DNA of 64,000 nt from Puffinus mauretanicus. Its lineage: Eukaryota; Chordata; Aves; Procellariiformes; Procellariidae. The position numbers and the translations under genes are program-made. This document shows, piece by piece, positions 49,647 to 62,674 of the stretch. The notes below the pieces were generated by a model that had not been told where the DNA came from, searched no databases, and saw nothing but the letters and a program-made list of their open reading frames with translations. Within the stretch, counting starts at the first letter, position 1. Every line of letters starts with the position of its first letter. The stretch is taken from NCBI GenBank assembly GCA_023333565.1, contig JAJKFH010000205.1, forward strand, positions 1,364,001 through 1,428,000. The letters are read 5' to 3'.

Positions 49647-52600
49647 CTTCATCTTTCTCTCTTCTGCGAAAAATTCAATTTGCCTTAAGGCAGCATTGAG
49701 AGCTGATACTGACCTAATCCCTCAGCAGCCCAGACCTGACCTGCTGCAAATTTCCACCTCTATCAAGAGCACAAAACCGCATTCTTCTCCCCGACAATAC
49801 AATGGCCCCTGGATCCACTTACCTTCAGGCCCTGCTTAAAACCTGGGCTGCAAAACACATTATATAATTGTGAATCAAAAGCCAAATCCATGTGAGCCAG
49901 CAGGTGAGAACGCCGTGATGCGTTTTGCTTGTTTGGCAAGCCCTAAAAAGCATCGTTAAATATTTTCTATAGTTCTTTCCTTAAAAGCTTACAGCTTTTC
50001 CTTCTCCTCCCTTCCCTGCTAGAGTCTTAAATCCTTTCTGCTCAGCAAACATTAATTTTCTTTTGTCCTGCTAGTGCTAAAATTGACATCTCTGTTCGTC
50101 GTTCTTCCTCCCTTCCCGGTACACCTAATTGACCAGCATTGCTAATAATGTCAGCAGAGACCTGGGAGGGATACTCAACACCAAAGTACTCCTGGGGAAT
50201 CAGCTCAGGGAGCAACTGCAGGCAGAAATAAGCACCTATATCTTCTTTCAGCCCCGCAGAAACAGATAGCTTTGAGTACACTCTCCTCCCTCTACATTCA
50301 GAAGTTTAAGCAAATAATTTGAAGGTCATATTCTAGAGCACAAGTTGTTTCAACCCCCTCTTGATGACGCCCTGCTCAGCTGTATTCTCCCCAGGGTGAC
50401 ACATGAGTGTAATAGTGGCCTTCTCCTCCGGAGAGGTGGACAAGTGGGCGTCAGCGTGCAGCTACGTAGAAGGAAAAAGCACAAATGTATTTACGTTGCG
50501 CCAAAAATTGCGGTGAAAAGCTCGGAAGTGAACCAGCGATGTGCGGACAAGGCTAAGGCACACGGTATCGGGGTACGGGTGAAGCACGTTCCAGCTGCCT
50601 ATCTCTGCTCCTGCTGAAGTCATTAGTGCTGAATTTCCACCAGGAGAAGATAAATGCTCCCGGCCCCAAGGACTTGATGGCAGAAGATGTGCTGTACGGA
50701 AGATAAAGGGATGGGGTATCATTGCTGGGATTGTGAATCCCGTGGGATTCAGCAGGGCGTTGCAGGGATGGGCGACGGTGCCAGCTGCATGGGTTGCTTT
50801 ACCTGCAGGCAGGGTGGCTGGCACGGAGGATCTCCCTGGTTTGTACAAGTGCACCCAGGCACCTTTCCAGAGCATCCCCGATGTAGATGGTGTGCTTGAC
50901 GCTGATGTGCCGGTACTTGGAGGTGGGTGAAAATGTCTCCGTGCCCCCATATTTCACAAGCCTTCGCTGCGATGGTGCACGTGCACCAGCTGTGAGCCAC
51001 TCCGAAAAGAACACGCCGAGGGGCTGGGCATGACAGCAGGGTCATTTCTACTTCTCTACCGATTTTCTGCTTCCCAAAATGGCTAATAAATGTAGCTTAG
51101 GCAAAAATGGGAGAGAGCAGTGAAAAATGGAGCATGTCTTCTGGAGAGCTCTGACAACCAAAGGCTTTGCATTCTGTGTTTTCCATGAAACGGTGCTGGG
51201 AGGAGGAAAAGGGACGACTGGGGGAAATCCCACTGCTCCCCCCGCACCTCGTCTGCGGCCGGGGAAGGGGGATGCTGCGGGCACGGAACGAGGCTCCCTG
51301 GGATTCTCTCTGCACATCTCAAGCAAGGCATTTTGCATTTTATATCTTGTTTCAATCCTATCTAACAGCTTAAACTTCTTTTTCCAAAAGCTAAATTATT
51401 TTAAAAATCTTTCCATTTAGTCATTTGAGGAAACTCACTTTTCTCTAGAGAAATTATTCTATCTTTATGGTCAGTAAGGAAGGAATTAAACATGATCGTA
51501 TTAATTATGGTTCCTCATTTAACATAAAGCTATAATCAAATAGCTTATATGCCTAAACAGTTGTGGCAGCAGTATTAAGAAATTATGACATTAAAGGCTT
51601 GCACTTAAGTTCAAAATGTTTAAATTACACATCTCTGCAGAAACTGGTGCCACATTTAGACAGCTACAACCTTTTTATTTTCAAGTAGAAACATGAAGGA
51701 GCAACACACTTTCAAAATATCCATACTTTTGCTTTAATCTCAAGAAAGTCCTTAGGATGTCTATGAAACAAAAGTAGATTTTTTTTTTTTTTAATTGCCT
51801 AGATTTAAGCTACGGTGCCTTCTTTAAAAAAGAAGGGGCAGCCTGGTTGAGCATCTTCTGACAAAGCCCGTGAAGCAAAAATCTGCCGAGGACATGAAGC
51901 CTGCAAAGCTGGAGCCACAGAAATTGTCACTTCTGGCAGGACTTGACTCGCCGGGTTTCTACCAGCCTGGTGGGGACTTCCGATGTCTGTGGCTCCAAAG
52001 AAGTCAGCCTCAGATTTGAGGACTGATTTCCTGAGCCAGAAAATCCTGGAGCATTTCTGTCTGCAGTTCAGGAACAGACTTCCTTCGATTCAGGAGCTGG
52101 AGCTGCTCAAACACCCTTCTAGAAGGGAGAAAAATAGGAAATTGTCAGTACAGCTGCTCAGAACAAGCCGAGGGGGGGGGTCTTCTGTGGGAAATACCAA
52201 GTTGCTATTTTGGGTTCAAAATCGGAACAGTGGAGTTTTGGGGGGTATTTTTTTGGTTTTTTTTTTTTTTTTAAATATCTGCTTCTTGCAGAATAGGGAG
52301 GTTCACATGTGAACCAGCTCCGCTTCCCGCGTGGCTCTGTGTAGCTCAGTCCCTCTGCTACCGGGCCATGGAGAGTACTTGAAAGTTAAAGTTCTCCTTG
52401 AAATGGTGACCGTCTACTTAAACCTTCCCCCTAAAGCCTGGAGCTTGAGATAAAACCCCTCTCGATGAGCCCTACTTCCCAGATTGTAAGCGTGTACTTT
52501 GATACCTGATAAAATCAATTGTTCGTGACTGCTGGCTCCTGTGATTGAAATGACGACTGCTTGTAAAAGCTGCCATCCAGAGCTTGCTAAATTTGCAATT

Positions 52601-55600
52601 AAAGACTCATTTCCAATCTCTCCGTAAGGCATACAGCACAACCAGTGCTTATACATATTTCAGATCCCAGCATGTAAAATAGCAGAGTAGGCTGAAGGTG
52701 ATAGAATATTATAAAGTGCATTTTGAGCTGGGTGAACACGCTCAAGGGGTTTATGGCTCCTGGGAATTGTCATCTTTGCTGCCCGGGGAATCTGTTGTGT
52801 GGTGAAAAACAGGATTCGTTGGGATTTTTAAAATGCATTCAAAAGGCGTAGCATAAATATAAATTAACCCCTCCATTTTTGCATCATTATAAAAGTTGTT
52901 TTCGTTCAATACCCAGACAAATGGATCCGGGCAGCGAGGGGCAGAAGCAAAGCCTCCTGTGAACAGGAACTATCACAAAGGGTACGGACGTGTAAGTTTT
53001 AGAGCGCATTGGGAAGTGAAGCCCTCAGGAGCTGGGGAATCATCCCTTCCAGCCCCAATTCAGCCCTGATAAGAGGGGTCGGTGGAGCAGCCCGTGCACC
53101 CCCAGGAGGCTGCGGACAGGAGGCCTGAGCAAAGCTCCCCCAGATCACACGTGTTGGGCACCTCCCGGCAATCCCAGGCATGAATCTGCAGCCTGAACCC
53201 CGTACAAAAGCTCTGCAACCTCCTAGTTGTTCTCTTCCTAGAAAAATCACGACAAATTCCCATAAATGCCAGATTCTTCTTTGCATCTTCTCCACCCGCT
53301 GGCAGTGCAGCACCATCAGCTGCTCCTGCCTGAGCAAGAGCTATCGGCCACGGCTGCTGCTGACGTGGGACGCTGCTGTGGCTGAGGAGGACAGATGCTG
53401 GGCACAAGCCATCACCTTGGGGACAGTCCATAATAGCATGGGACTAATTCGCCTTCCGCAGGCGACGGAAAGGTCCATCGCTGCGTGGTGCCACCGCGGC
53501 AGGGCACCAGCCCTTCTTCCCGGGCTGGAGTGCGCCTGCGGGCAGCCGGGCTCAACTCTTCCTGTTCCCAGGCCAGAGGACACTCCTGGGCTGAATATCA
53601 AAGGCCTGCTGTGAACAATGTCAGCCGAAGTCCATAAACAAAACCTAAGGAGAGGTCACAACAAGAAGTTGCCAGCGGTTAACAAAGGATAAAAGCAAAA
53701 AAAACCGAGCCCCCGACCTCCAGTTCCTTCCATCTGCACCACCCTTGAGCAGGAGGGTGTCCATCACTGGTGAAATCAAAGCTTTCCTCTCCATTGTTTC
53801 CTCAGCAGCGAGGACAGCCCGTGGCCCTCTGCCACCATGGAGCTGGATGAAAGCAAGCCGGGGCCCCCACGTGACAGGACCTAGGGCTCCTGGTGCCTTT
53901 GCATCCACCCCGTGGAGCTGCAGTGAAGCCCCTCTCCCAAAGCAGGAGGCAGAGCCGGGCTCGCTGGCCAGGCGCAGTGTCCTGCCCCAGCCCTTCGCCG
54001 CTATCACAGCAGCTTCACTGCAGGCTCAGGAACATCCACAGTGCGGCTCTGGGCACAGCACAGTGCCTCCGAAGCAGATGTTCACAGCCCAGCATGGTAT
54101 TGCTACTCCAAAAATCCACATCCTTGCGGAGCTCTGTGATTTGGATACCTTAACCTGTCCGTCCAACACGTGTAAGAGGGCAGAGTCCTGCGATGGTGAT
54201 GGATCCCGTGTCAAGACAGACCCCAGCAGCACTGCGTTTGCATGCCTCCCCAGCTACATAGTATTAACCAGCCGTAATTATTTACAATCTTCTTCCTGTT
54301 TTACACACATATCGCTACTGCTCCTATTTTTATAATCCTCCATCGACATCTCCTGGAGATCACTACCAGGACCAAGGCTGGAGGAACCTTTGATCCAATA
54401 CAGCTTTATATTTATTAGAGTAAATTAATGACTAAGCCTGGAACAAAACTATTTTGACTTGACAACTTTTACGTTGCGTTCGCTATACGGAGAGTTTGGC
54501 TGGATTGCAGCAACTAGTAAAACTTCCAGTGCCAATAGCCCAGGAGTTGCACTGGTGTCCCTACCTACCTTTGCAAGGACGCGAGTCTCCTCTGCTTCAT
54601 CCCCCTCACCAGGAGCTTGCTCCAACGTGGCCTCCATCAACGGCAATACTTACAACAAGGCCCAAGGGGAAAGTAGCTGTCGAACAAGGAACTAAAAACT
54701 CTGCTAGCCATTACCAGCAAAAGCAAGGTTTGCCATGCGGGGACTATCTTTCAGGGAGATTTGTATCCTAAATGATGCTTTTCATGAGAAATCCACTTAG
54801 TATTCCTCTAAAATTCCAGGAGGGTGAAATCCCCCACTCCTTCATCTCATTAAGGATGAAGGAATGCCAGGTATGTGGCAGGAATCTGGGGTGAGAGGAG
54901 GAGCGGGGTATATTTTAACCAAGCTGTAGTGTGGAAAAAAAAAATATAGTGATCCACGGATCAGGGTTTGAAATGTATTTCCCAGTGCCAGCCAGGAGCA
55001 TCATGCTAATGCACCCACTTAACCAAGGGATATAAAACTAAGTTTAAGGATGACAAAAAAAACCCCAACCCTGCCACATTCAGAAATCAGAGGTGCTTTT
55101 CCTAACACGAGACAAGCTATGCAAGGTGTTATGCAAGAAGCTTACTAATAGCTCAAACTCAGCGCGGTAAGAATCCATGGTGGAATCCCGGGGGCCTGTC
55201 ATTGTGGATACATCTAAGAAAACAGTTTTGGACCTTTTTAAGACATTTTGCCTCTGGAGCGCTGACAGCGTATTAGTTGACGGCTTCTAAATGAGGTGGA
55301 TTTACCTAAGCGTAGCAGATGAAATGTTGGAAGGCAGCTCCAAGTAAGAAGGGTGACAGCGGGGGTCACCCCGAGGAACAGGGGCCCACGTGCCCCAGGG
55401 GACTTCTGGTCATTCTAGCAGCGACATAAATGATTTCTAAAATTGCGTGGAGGAGCCCCGTGAAAGTCCCTGCTAGCCCTCAAAGCAGAGCAGGAAGACC
55501 AGACCAACGGGACTGTTTCTTATTTGGACGCGGTTGGGCTGCCGTTCAAATGCAGAAACAAGTGTCAGCGAGGCAGGCTAGTTTTTCTTATTTATTACCA

Positions 55601-56839
55601 TTCCCTTTTGAAGAGAGCGAGAACACCCTGAAGAACAAAATCTCCACATCAAAATCTTTAGTGGAAAGATAAGACTACCCAAAAACTGCACACGCTCAAA
55701 CTCGCCTCCAAGCAAGCCTCAGACAAGGCAGCGAGTCCCCGGCCTCCCATGCTCATATGGGACAGCTTCCCACTGGGCATACGGAGCCGTTCAGGAGCAT
55801 GGAGGACACCCCAGGAAGAGGTGCAGAAACAGGGTGATAGTTTAGAGAGGAGGAGAATCAGCCTCAGCTGCAGCCAACAGCCTCCCACCCCTCCCGAGCA
55901 TCAGGGCACTTGGGAAAGTGCCTACACGGCAGCCCCCTGTGCCCCCTCCATGTGCCACCGCAGCGGCTATGAGGCTTTTGGGGCTGCAGGTTGCCATCCC
56001 CCCTCAAAACTTCTCCCACCCAGAGGTCCACCATGCACCCTTGCCCTTCATCTAAGGAAGGCACCCAATGCACCGTGGTCTTCCTGCTATCCAATACTTT
56101 ATCGTCCACCACGTTCCCAAGCAGTTCAAACATGAGGAGCTTAGATGCTTTCCAAAGGTTTCTCTCCTCTGGGATTTATCTGACATAGGTTTGAATAAAG
56201 CCACACTTTTTCTTTGCATGTTGTACAGCTCATTTGTTCAGAACGACCTGCCAAGAGCAGTGCACTGAGCTTCCCTGGGGGATGAGCATCCTCTTGATGT
56301 TAATCGCCTGACTATGGCTACTGGAACTGCAGGAACCTGAACACCTTCACAGAATCTCACTGGCAACATAAAAGATGCTTTCCCTATCAGCCCAGCACAG
56401 TTATTGCCCAACAGATGAAAAGAGAGGCTGCTTCATACTTCACCTGTCCTGAAATAAATAAAAAGCTAAAAAAAATACCGTCCTGCCTAAACGCAGGAAT
56501 TTTAAGAGCATAAAAGCTTCTGAGCCAGACCATAAATCCAGCTTGCTTCATATTCTAACTGACAGTGGTCAATAGCAATTGCTTAAGAATAAAAGCATAC
56601 CTGCACGGAGTGACTCTTACCATGCTATATGCTTCTTCCAGCTTCAGGCAACGAGTGGTTTGAAGACCTTCCACTTGGCCCACTGTGCATTAAGCACAGA
56701 CGGACCTATTCTCCATGATTTTATTTGACCTCCCCTCCTTCCCCACAAATCCCTTTCCAACCTTCCCACCACCTTTACTGTCTTCTACAGTAATTACGCA
56801 CTCTGTGGAACTCTCTAGCACCATTCTCCGGTTAGCTTT

Positions 56840-56973
56840 GCTGTTATAGATGCTGAGGCACAGATCTGAGGTCAGAGCAAACAGCCATGGCTTGTCGTGA
56901 GTAAATAGACACGAAAATGGATCCAGGCCTCCTGACTTCTCAGTGCAGTACTCTCATCATGGTCTCTGCTGCA
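56840..56973 (+). mobile_element. Degraded MIR-like SINE
   Basis: TGCTGAGGCACAGATCTGAG, GGTCAGAGCAAACAGCC, then GGATCCAGGCCTCCTGACTT and CAGTGCAGTACTCTCATCAT match the order of a MIR/CORE-SINE end (CTGAGGCACAGAG, GGTCACACAGC, CCCAGGTCTCCTGACTC, CAGTGCTCTAACCACT). It is the clearer of the two MIR-like relics. Confidence 0.6.
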
Positions 56974-59278
56974 TTAGGAAATGGAAACCAAGCCCACTGC
57001 TCAAAAAGAGGAAGACAAGATTCCTAAGGATGTAAAAAACCCAATACAATTAAAAAAAAAAAAAAAGACACTTGAAACTATGGCACTTTGCCGCTCCAAG
57101 AGGTAGGGCTGCGCTCGTCTGATGAACAAGGGGGGAAAAGGTGTTTGTCAACTAAGTATAGGAAACGAGCACCTGAAAAGAGGTAGCGAAAGGAGCCTGA
57201 AGAACTCTTGTCAAACCGTGCCGGGGGTTTGAGCCATTTAAAACGGAGAAGTTTTGTTGAAGCTGATGCTCAGGGACCAGCTCGCTGTCTGCACAAAGGA
57301 GTGGGAGTGAGCAATGGGAATCAGCGCAGCTGCTCTGTGCCTGACATATCGAACCGGGGTGGAAATCCCACCGTATGACTTCGGGGATAATGTTAAATCC
57401 ATGACAGCATTCTCCCCTCCCCTGCCCATCCCACACAAGCTTCAAAACTCCTGGTTTATGACTGGCTGCTAGAGGATCATTGCAGGCTGTCTCTGGAGGG
57501 ATAATCCTAAATTTTAAGTGACAGCTCGTGGGCATCTTCTCTTTCTTCTGAAATGCTGTCTTACACAGCACATTAAGTATTTTGGAGATTAGTAACTGGA
57601 GCAAAGAGTTCTAATCTCGGTGTCCTAGCGGAGATTTAGCAAAGAACGGTTAGTGTTTGAAGTCGCTATGGCACAGGAAACGTAAGAAGCCTTGAAGACC
57701 AAAAGCAAGGCTCGTACGCAGCTCAAACGGAAATCTGGGACATTAAACACGTGATCTATGTTTAGTCTCCAGGGCTGCTCACTGACGTGGTGTTTCCACT
57801 TGGAGCAGGTCTTAGGGACCCCGGTAAAGGTGGAACCCAGTTTGAGCTCTCTTTTAGATTAAATAGACCAAGCTCACCATGCCTGTTAAATTGCAACTTG
57901 TACTTTTGTATTCTTTGACCTGAATTAGGTGATAACTGAATTGTATAATAAGGTTACAGGTTGCTTTGAACTTAATATACTGAGGACCAAATGGGAGCCA
58001 CTTGACCATCTCTGAACTGGCAATTACACTTTGTCAGGACACCCGCCAGGACAAACGCGCCATGGATTTTGAGGCTGCTCGCACAGCAGCTCACTCAAGA
58101 GCCGCCCTGCGATCGCTTGGCAAAGGCCCTCGCAGCGTCAGTGCAAGTTTCCTGTCCGCAGAATGATTTTTTTTTTTTCAGTAAACAGTTTTCTCGTTGT
58201 AACAATTCCACCTACTGCTCCTCATACAACCAGAAGTCCCGTTAAAAAGGACCCAAGTAGGTGCCTTATTGGCCTGCTCCCCTCTCAGGTGGCATAAGCC
58301 AACGCACAGAAGAAACAGGCCAATAGCCCTGTGCCAATTATATGGAAAACAACCAAATTCTGCACACGGGTATGAGAAAACCTTGCCACAGTGTCACAAT
58401 GGTGGAGCTCCACAAGGACTCCAACACTACTGTCAAAAATAACGCCGTTGTGTCCTCCTGCCCTCAGCACCACGCACTCCTTCCATTTTTCTCCTGCCAG
58501 CACCAATGTTCACGTAGCACCACAGCAAATCTTATCGGGGAACTGAACTTAAATGGGTAAAATTAATCCCGTTTTGTAATGTTCACGCTTTTCATGGTGC
58601 TACTCCAAGCAACTGAATGCCCACCAGCACATTCAGAACAGCCTGTGACTGTGATCACGTTGTCCAAGTTCATTAGTTATGCCAGCTATTGTGTGGATAA
58701 AGTAACAAATTAACAGCTAATATTTAGGAGATTATAAAATTATGCTCTCTTGAAGCTGTTTAAGCAGCTGATCTGGCATCTCTGTACAGAATTAGACAGC
58801 TCTGCTTTGAATTAATGCAAGTGAAGTGGTTGGCACAATTTGGCCAAACATTTGAAACTAATATAACCATCCACTACAGATACCCTTTTAGGCCTTCATT
58901 CTGGAACAGTTTTATGTACAACACTCTTATCTATTTAGCAACCACGTATTGGAACAAATTTCTGTATCTTGAGTAGCCACTCTGCCATTATGGCTAAAGA
59001 TGCATCAGAAAGGGGTCAAAAAGCAATGGCACATCATATACTCCAGGTCACTGATGTGAACCGAGATCAGCGAAGACACTTCACTAGGGTGTAACTTTGT
59101 GTTTCAGCACAGCACGTTTTTCCACATTCTTTACCACCCATAGAATTGCCTTAATGGTTCTGAAAATTAGTCCGCCTCCAGGCAGCTAGGGATAGGATCA
59201 ATGGTCCAAACTCGAGGTTACCTGAAGGCAGCAAGCTCCCTTCTCCTCCTCCTCCCCCTGCCCAACAGCCTGTTAGGA

Positions 59279-59365
59279 CCACGCCAAAGGTCCACGCCAA
59301 AGGTCCACCAAGACCTGTATCCCACTGGAGAGCGACCAGTGCTGGGTGCCGCAGGAACCATGTAC
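59279..59365 (+). mobile_element. Possible old CR1-like relic with an internal 13-base doubling
   Basis: GGTCCACCAAGACCTGTATC followed by CCACTGGAGAGCGACCAGTG and CTGGGTGCC resembles the 3' region of old CR1-type elements (ccatctagtccagtatcct...gacagtggccagtgctggatgc). The unit CCACGCCAAAGGT at 59279-59291 is repeated exactly at 59292-59304. The family call is tentative; the doubling is certain. Confidence 0.4.
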
Positions 59366-59988
59366 GAGAGCAGGTCAGTAACACTTCCCTCATATGCTCA
59401 CCGAGGAATATGCGGCTGCAGGACCTCCTACACACAGGCGAGACCTCCGTGTTAGCAGACTTTTCTTTTTTAAAAGCGTAGATCTGGAGAATACTTTTTG
59501 AATCCAGAGATGCGTGTATCGCATCCTGTGGCAACAAACACCTCACTTCAACACCAACAAGCACCTCATGTCCTTTGTTTTGAATCTGCCAGATGACAAC
59601 TTATCTCAATGCTCTGCGGCCCTTGGGGACAGTAAGCCACTGCCTCTTCACCTTCTTTATACCAGTTATGGGCTGGATATTTTCCCCAGTGTCTTACCTT
59701 TTCCAGCCTAATAGTTTACAGCTTTTGCCAAAGTGATGGAGTCTGCTTAGATTTCAGTTCAGCATTTAGTATTGATTATTCTTTTGGGAAAGCAATAGCA
59801 AGTTGTTCAGTGCGACAACCGAATCCCCAAATTTAAGCCAGACTATGTTGTGCAGCAGGACAGGGGCCCGGCTGCAAACCTGCATTTTTCAGCAAGGTAC
59901 AACCACTCAAATACCTCCTTATTGCTGTACTCTTTAAAGAGGTCAAATCACTGAAACACCTAAGTTAGCGGTAAGGCAAAAAGTTTGC

Positions 59989-59994
59989 TTTATT
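59989..59994 (-). terminator. ACTR5: Candidate distal polyadenylation signal for ACTR5
   Basis: TTTATT on the plus strand reads AATAAA on the minus strand, about 840 bases after the ACTR5 stop. It is the first canonical AATAAA I found downstream. A variant ATTAAA lies closer, at 60474-60479. Confidence 0.4.
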
Positions 59995-60449
59995 GCTAAA
60001 ACAACTTTTGATAAAAAAGTCCCATCAGTCAAGAGCTGCCTTGCTCAGCCACCTCTCCTGTAAAACCACTTAAGGACTGCAGAAGATTTGGCAGCCTTCT
60101 GGACTGCGCATTACGGAGGGTTCTGTCTTTATAGCTGGACAGTGCTTTATGTGACCAGGTCTCCAGTTTCAACCAAGACATCAATATTACTGACATAAAT
60201 GAAGCCAAAAAGTATCTGAAATCCCACCGCTTATTCGGTGGTTTAGCGGAAAGGGTGTAGCAGGAAGGAAATCAAACAAGGCGCGAGTGCAGGAGGCCTC
60301 AGGAGGAAAGGCGCAGGCCGGCCCCTCTGGCCTCCGGCAGCAGGACGCATCCTGACGGACACGTCCTGGCGAACGCGCGCTGCGACGAGCGAGGGAGACG
60401 CCTGCTGGGCTGACTCGCTGGATACAAGCCAGCTTCTGGAGCATCCCAT

Positions 60450-60834
60450 AAAAGCAGTACAAAACCAGTACATTTTAATTAAATAAAAAAAAGCTTCTAA
60501 AACATATACTCCCAAAAAACCCCGAGTCTTACTATGAAAGTTTGTAAGATGGTATTTTCCTCCAGAATGCACTTCTGTTGTCTTCCTCCTTGCTGATGCG
60601 TACTCCTGCGCTACGCGTGAGCGGCGCCAAGCGTTGCAAGTGCTATGACCACTCCAGCTGACGCCCCAGCGTGGCTTGTCCTCCTCGTTCAAGCGACTGG
60701 ATGAGATGCTTAGCGCTCTCTGAGCAGCCAGCAAGGTTCGGCTGAAGCCTGCACCCCATGCACAACTCATACTGCAACCCAGTAACTCCTCTTTTCTCCG
60801 CACTGTTATCTGCATCCGAGGGTCTGTGACAAAG
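60450..60834 (-). other. ACTR5: ACTR5 3' UTR (minimal extent)
   Basis: This is the sequence after the ACTR5 stop, down to just past a variant ATTAAA signal at 60479-60474. That signal is followed on the minus strand by a GT-rich GGTTTTGTACTGC tract, as expected downstream of cleavage. If the distal AATAAA near 59990 is used, the UTR extends to about 59970. Confidence 0.5.
60474..60479 (-). terminator. ACTR5: Candidate proximal polyadenylation signal ATTAAA for ACTR5
   Basis: TTTAAT on plus is ATTAAA on minus, the most common variant of the poly(A) signal, about 355 bases after the stop and followed by a GT-rich stretch. Confidence 0.45.
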
Positions 60835-61092
60835 CTACGCCTGCTCACAAGGATTGCCTGTGGTGGATGTCAGCACCCTGCTGGGTGCTAATGCCTCTGC
60901 TGTCCGTGGGGCCTGCTTTGGAAGGCGAATGGGAACATAGACATTTGAAGCACAGTGTTCCTTGAGGTATTCTCCCCCTTTTTCTTCATAGTCTTTTCTG
61001 GTTATCCAGCCTTCCTCACGGGTCATGTATTCCACTGCCCAATCCCTAGCCCCATACCAGGCATCTAAAACAGGACTGGAAGCAAGGTGAAC
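60835..61092 (-). CDS. ACTR5: ACTR5 (ARP5), last coding exon, 85 residues and stop
   Basis: ARP5 is the nuclear actin-related protein of the INO80 chromatin-remodelling complex. It works with INO80C/IES6 to couple the ATPase to nucleosome sliding and H2A.Z exchange. The exon opens at [19 protein letters not shown] after a CCATCCAG acceptor in phase 0. It continues with [20 protein letters not shown] and [10 protein letters not shown], all hallmark ARP5 C-terminal sequence forming the last part of the actin fold. A short low-conservation tail ends in EQA before TAG at 60835, as in the mammalian protein. Codons are intact with no frameshift. Confidence 0.97.
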   Translation of the reverse strand, partial: VHLASSPVLDAWYGARDWAVEYMTREEGWITRKDYEEKGGEYLKEHCASNVYVPIRLPKQAPRTAEALAPSRVLTSTTGNPCEQA

Positions 61093-62541
61093 CTGGATGG
61101 AAGGAAAATAGAACAACAACGTCAATTCAACACAGGAGAGAAAAGCCCTTTTTACCCCGATTACAGTAGTATATGACACAAACCACTGAATTTCAGAAGT
61201 TTGAGCTGATTATGCGGCGCCTCTGGGGAAGAGTAATGTTAGGAATGGGTTTGAAGTGTGTTTTCACCTTGAGATCAATTCTCCATGAGCCTGCTGCGTT
61301 TCTACAGCTTGAGAGAGCACATGGGTGTATCACATTCACAACCAGCTGCCCTCACAGCTGGAAGCCAATGCTGGAAGAGTTGGTGGTACTGCAAAACCAG
61401 TATCAAGTGCTCCAGACAAACTTCATCCCTGCTTGAAGTAGCAGGGTGGAATACTGCAGGCTAAGAAATCGCTGTACCAGGGAAAGGACCAGACGTACTC
61501 TTTCCATTCGTGTATTCATACTTCCATTTAAACTATTCCTATTACTGTAGCATGAACTGCTTCCCTGGTTCAGCTATGGGCTGGCTAGACTAGACACCGC
61601 ATAAATCCCACTTGCGATATCTGTGCAGTGACAATTTCTGATAGGACCACGCTACAGACCGCATTTTAATGGGAAGAAGGAAGCTCTGCAGTGACATTAA
61701 AAGCAGAAGAAAATGCACTCATTTTCTTCCTATAGACACAAGTTACACACTCAAAACTTAGCAAGCAATATCCTTCTTAAAACTACCAAGCATATGGCTG
61801 TAACTAGTTTCTGTCAGTCACACCTGGCTCACAGCTAGTACAATAACTGTACAAAACAAGGGTTGTGGAATCACAAGATTATATTTACACTGATTTTTTT
61901 TCTCTCCCCAGTTTATAATCTGATTTTCTATTCAAGAAGTTAGTAGATTTGAGAAGACAAGGTGGTTTCAGAACAGCAAAGGAGACTCTTGCAAATCTCC
62001 TGACAAAATGCATGGCAAACTCTGGGACTTGTCCAGCTCGTACTGTGCTTGCTACTAAAAATGTAGCAAGGGATCACAGGTTTGTAAGATACTCACTGAA
62101 TCTCTTTTGCTGCTGTCCCAGACAGTCATTACATGTGACAAATTGAACATGTAATTTAGTTTTGAAGTTTTGAGCACAGTTTTTCGCAGCAACTACTCCT
62201 AACAAAGGTTGCTTGTTCCAGATAGTAACTGTCACAATCCTAAGAAATCAATCTACAAATTTCCAGCCAAACATGCTGTGTGTGCATGGTCCTTTAGCAG
62301 AAGAAGGTTTTCCTTTTCCAAGGCACCTGCCCTACTCTCGCTGATGTCTTCAGAAAGAGCAACGATATCTTTGCTTAATCTTAATTTTCTCAGGTCAAAA
62401 TAGCTGTTTTCAGTGTCTTGTCATAAACCACTCTCCATTCCCATGCTATAAGTATACCCGCTCTGTACCTCTCCCAGCCTCAATTACTTTTGAACATTGA
62501 TGAACGGACTGTTCACGTAACCATCATGTCAATACATGTAC
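61093..62541 (-). other. ACTR5: ACTR5 intron (1449 bp)
   Basis: Phase-0 intron between the last two coding exons, donor GTACAT (a rather weak donor after TTTCAG) and acceptor CCATCCAG. No repeat or coding sequence was recognised in it. Confidence 0.9.
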
Positions 62542-62674
62542 CTGAAAAGACGACTGGAACGGCCTCATTTCGAGGAGTTCCTTCTGGACTCTGGCTTTCA
62601 GTCCAGGGTACATTGTATTTCCACCAGTGAGAAAAACATTCTGGACAAGAATAGCTTGTTGCTCCTTTGGATAT
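62542..62674 (-). CDS. ACTR5: ACTR5 (ARP5), penultimate coding exon
   Basis: This 133-base exon begins with the last base of an arginine codon and encodes 44 residues, from [19 protein letters not shown] to [17 protein letters not shown] followed by a YPG is the conserved actin-family loop near the nucleotide-binding cleft (ADP-binding and hinge side). The acceptor is TTTCTTGTAG and the donor GTACAT. Frame joins exactly to the exons on both sides and to the vertebrate ARP5 order. Confidence 0.96.

Larger units (their letters stand above)
37831..59900. other. Intergenic DNA between ACTR5 and PPP1R16B, no gene seen
   Basis: No open frame in this 22-kb stretch shows a recognisable domain or a chain of spliceable exons. 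It contains MIR-like relics (38258-38365, 56840-56973), a possible CR1 relic (59279-59365), and long homopolymers (A21 at 39360, T24 at 39678, T20 at 49627, T16 at 52257). There is a doubled 14-base unit at 39812-39839. Several AT-rich tracts (51480-51680, 57880-57990, 58640-58960) could be conserved regulatory elements. In human the two genes are likewise separated by tens of kilobases with no coding gene between them, as far as I recall. Confidence 0.75.

Noticed and set aside
37831..60400. A protein-coding gene in the intergenic interval
   Set aside because: Open frames here are all under about 200 codons, lack domains, and do not join into a consistent spliced reading frame.
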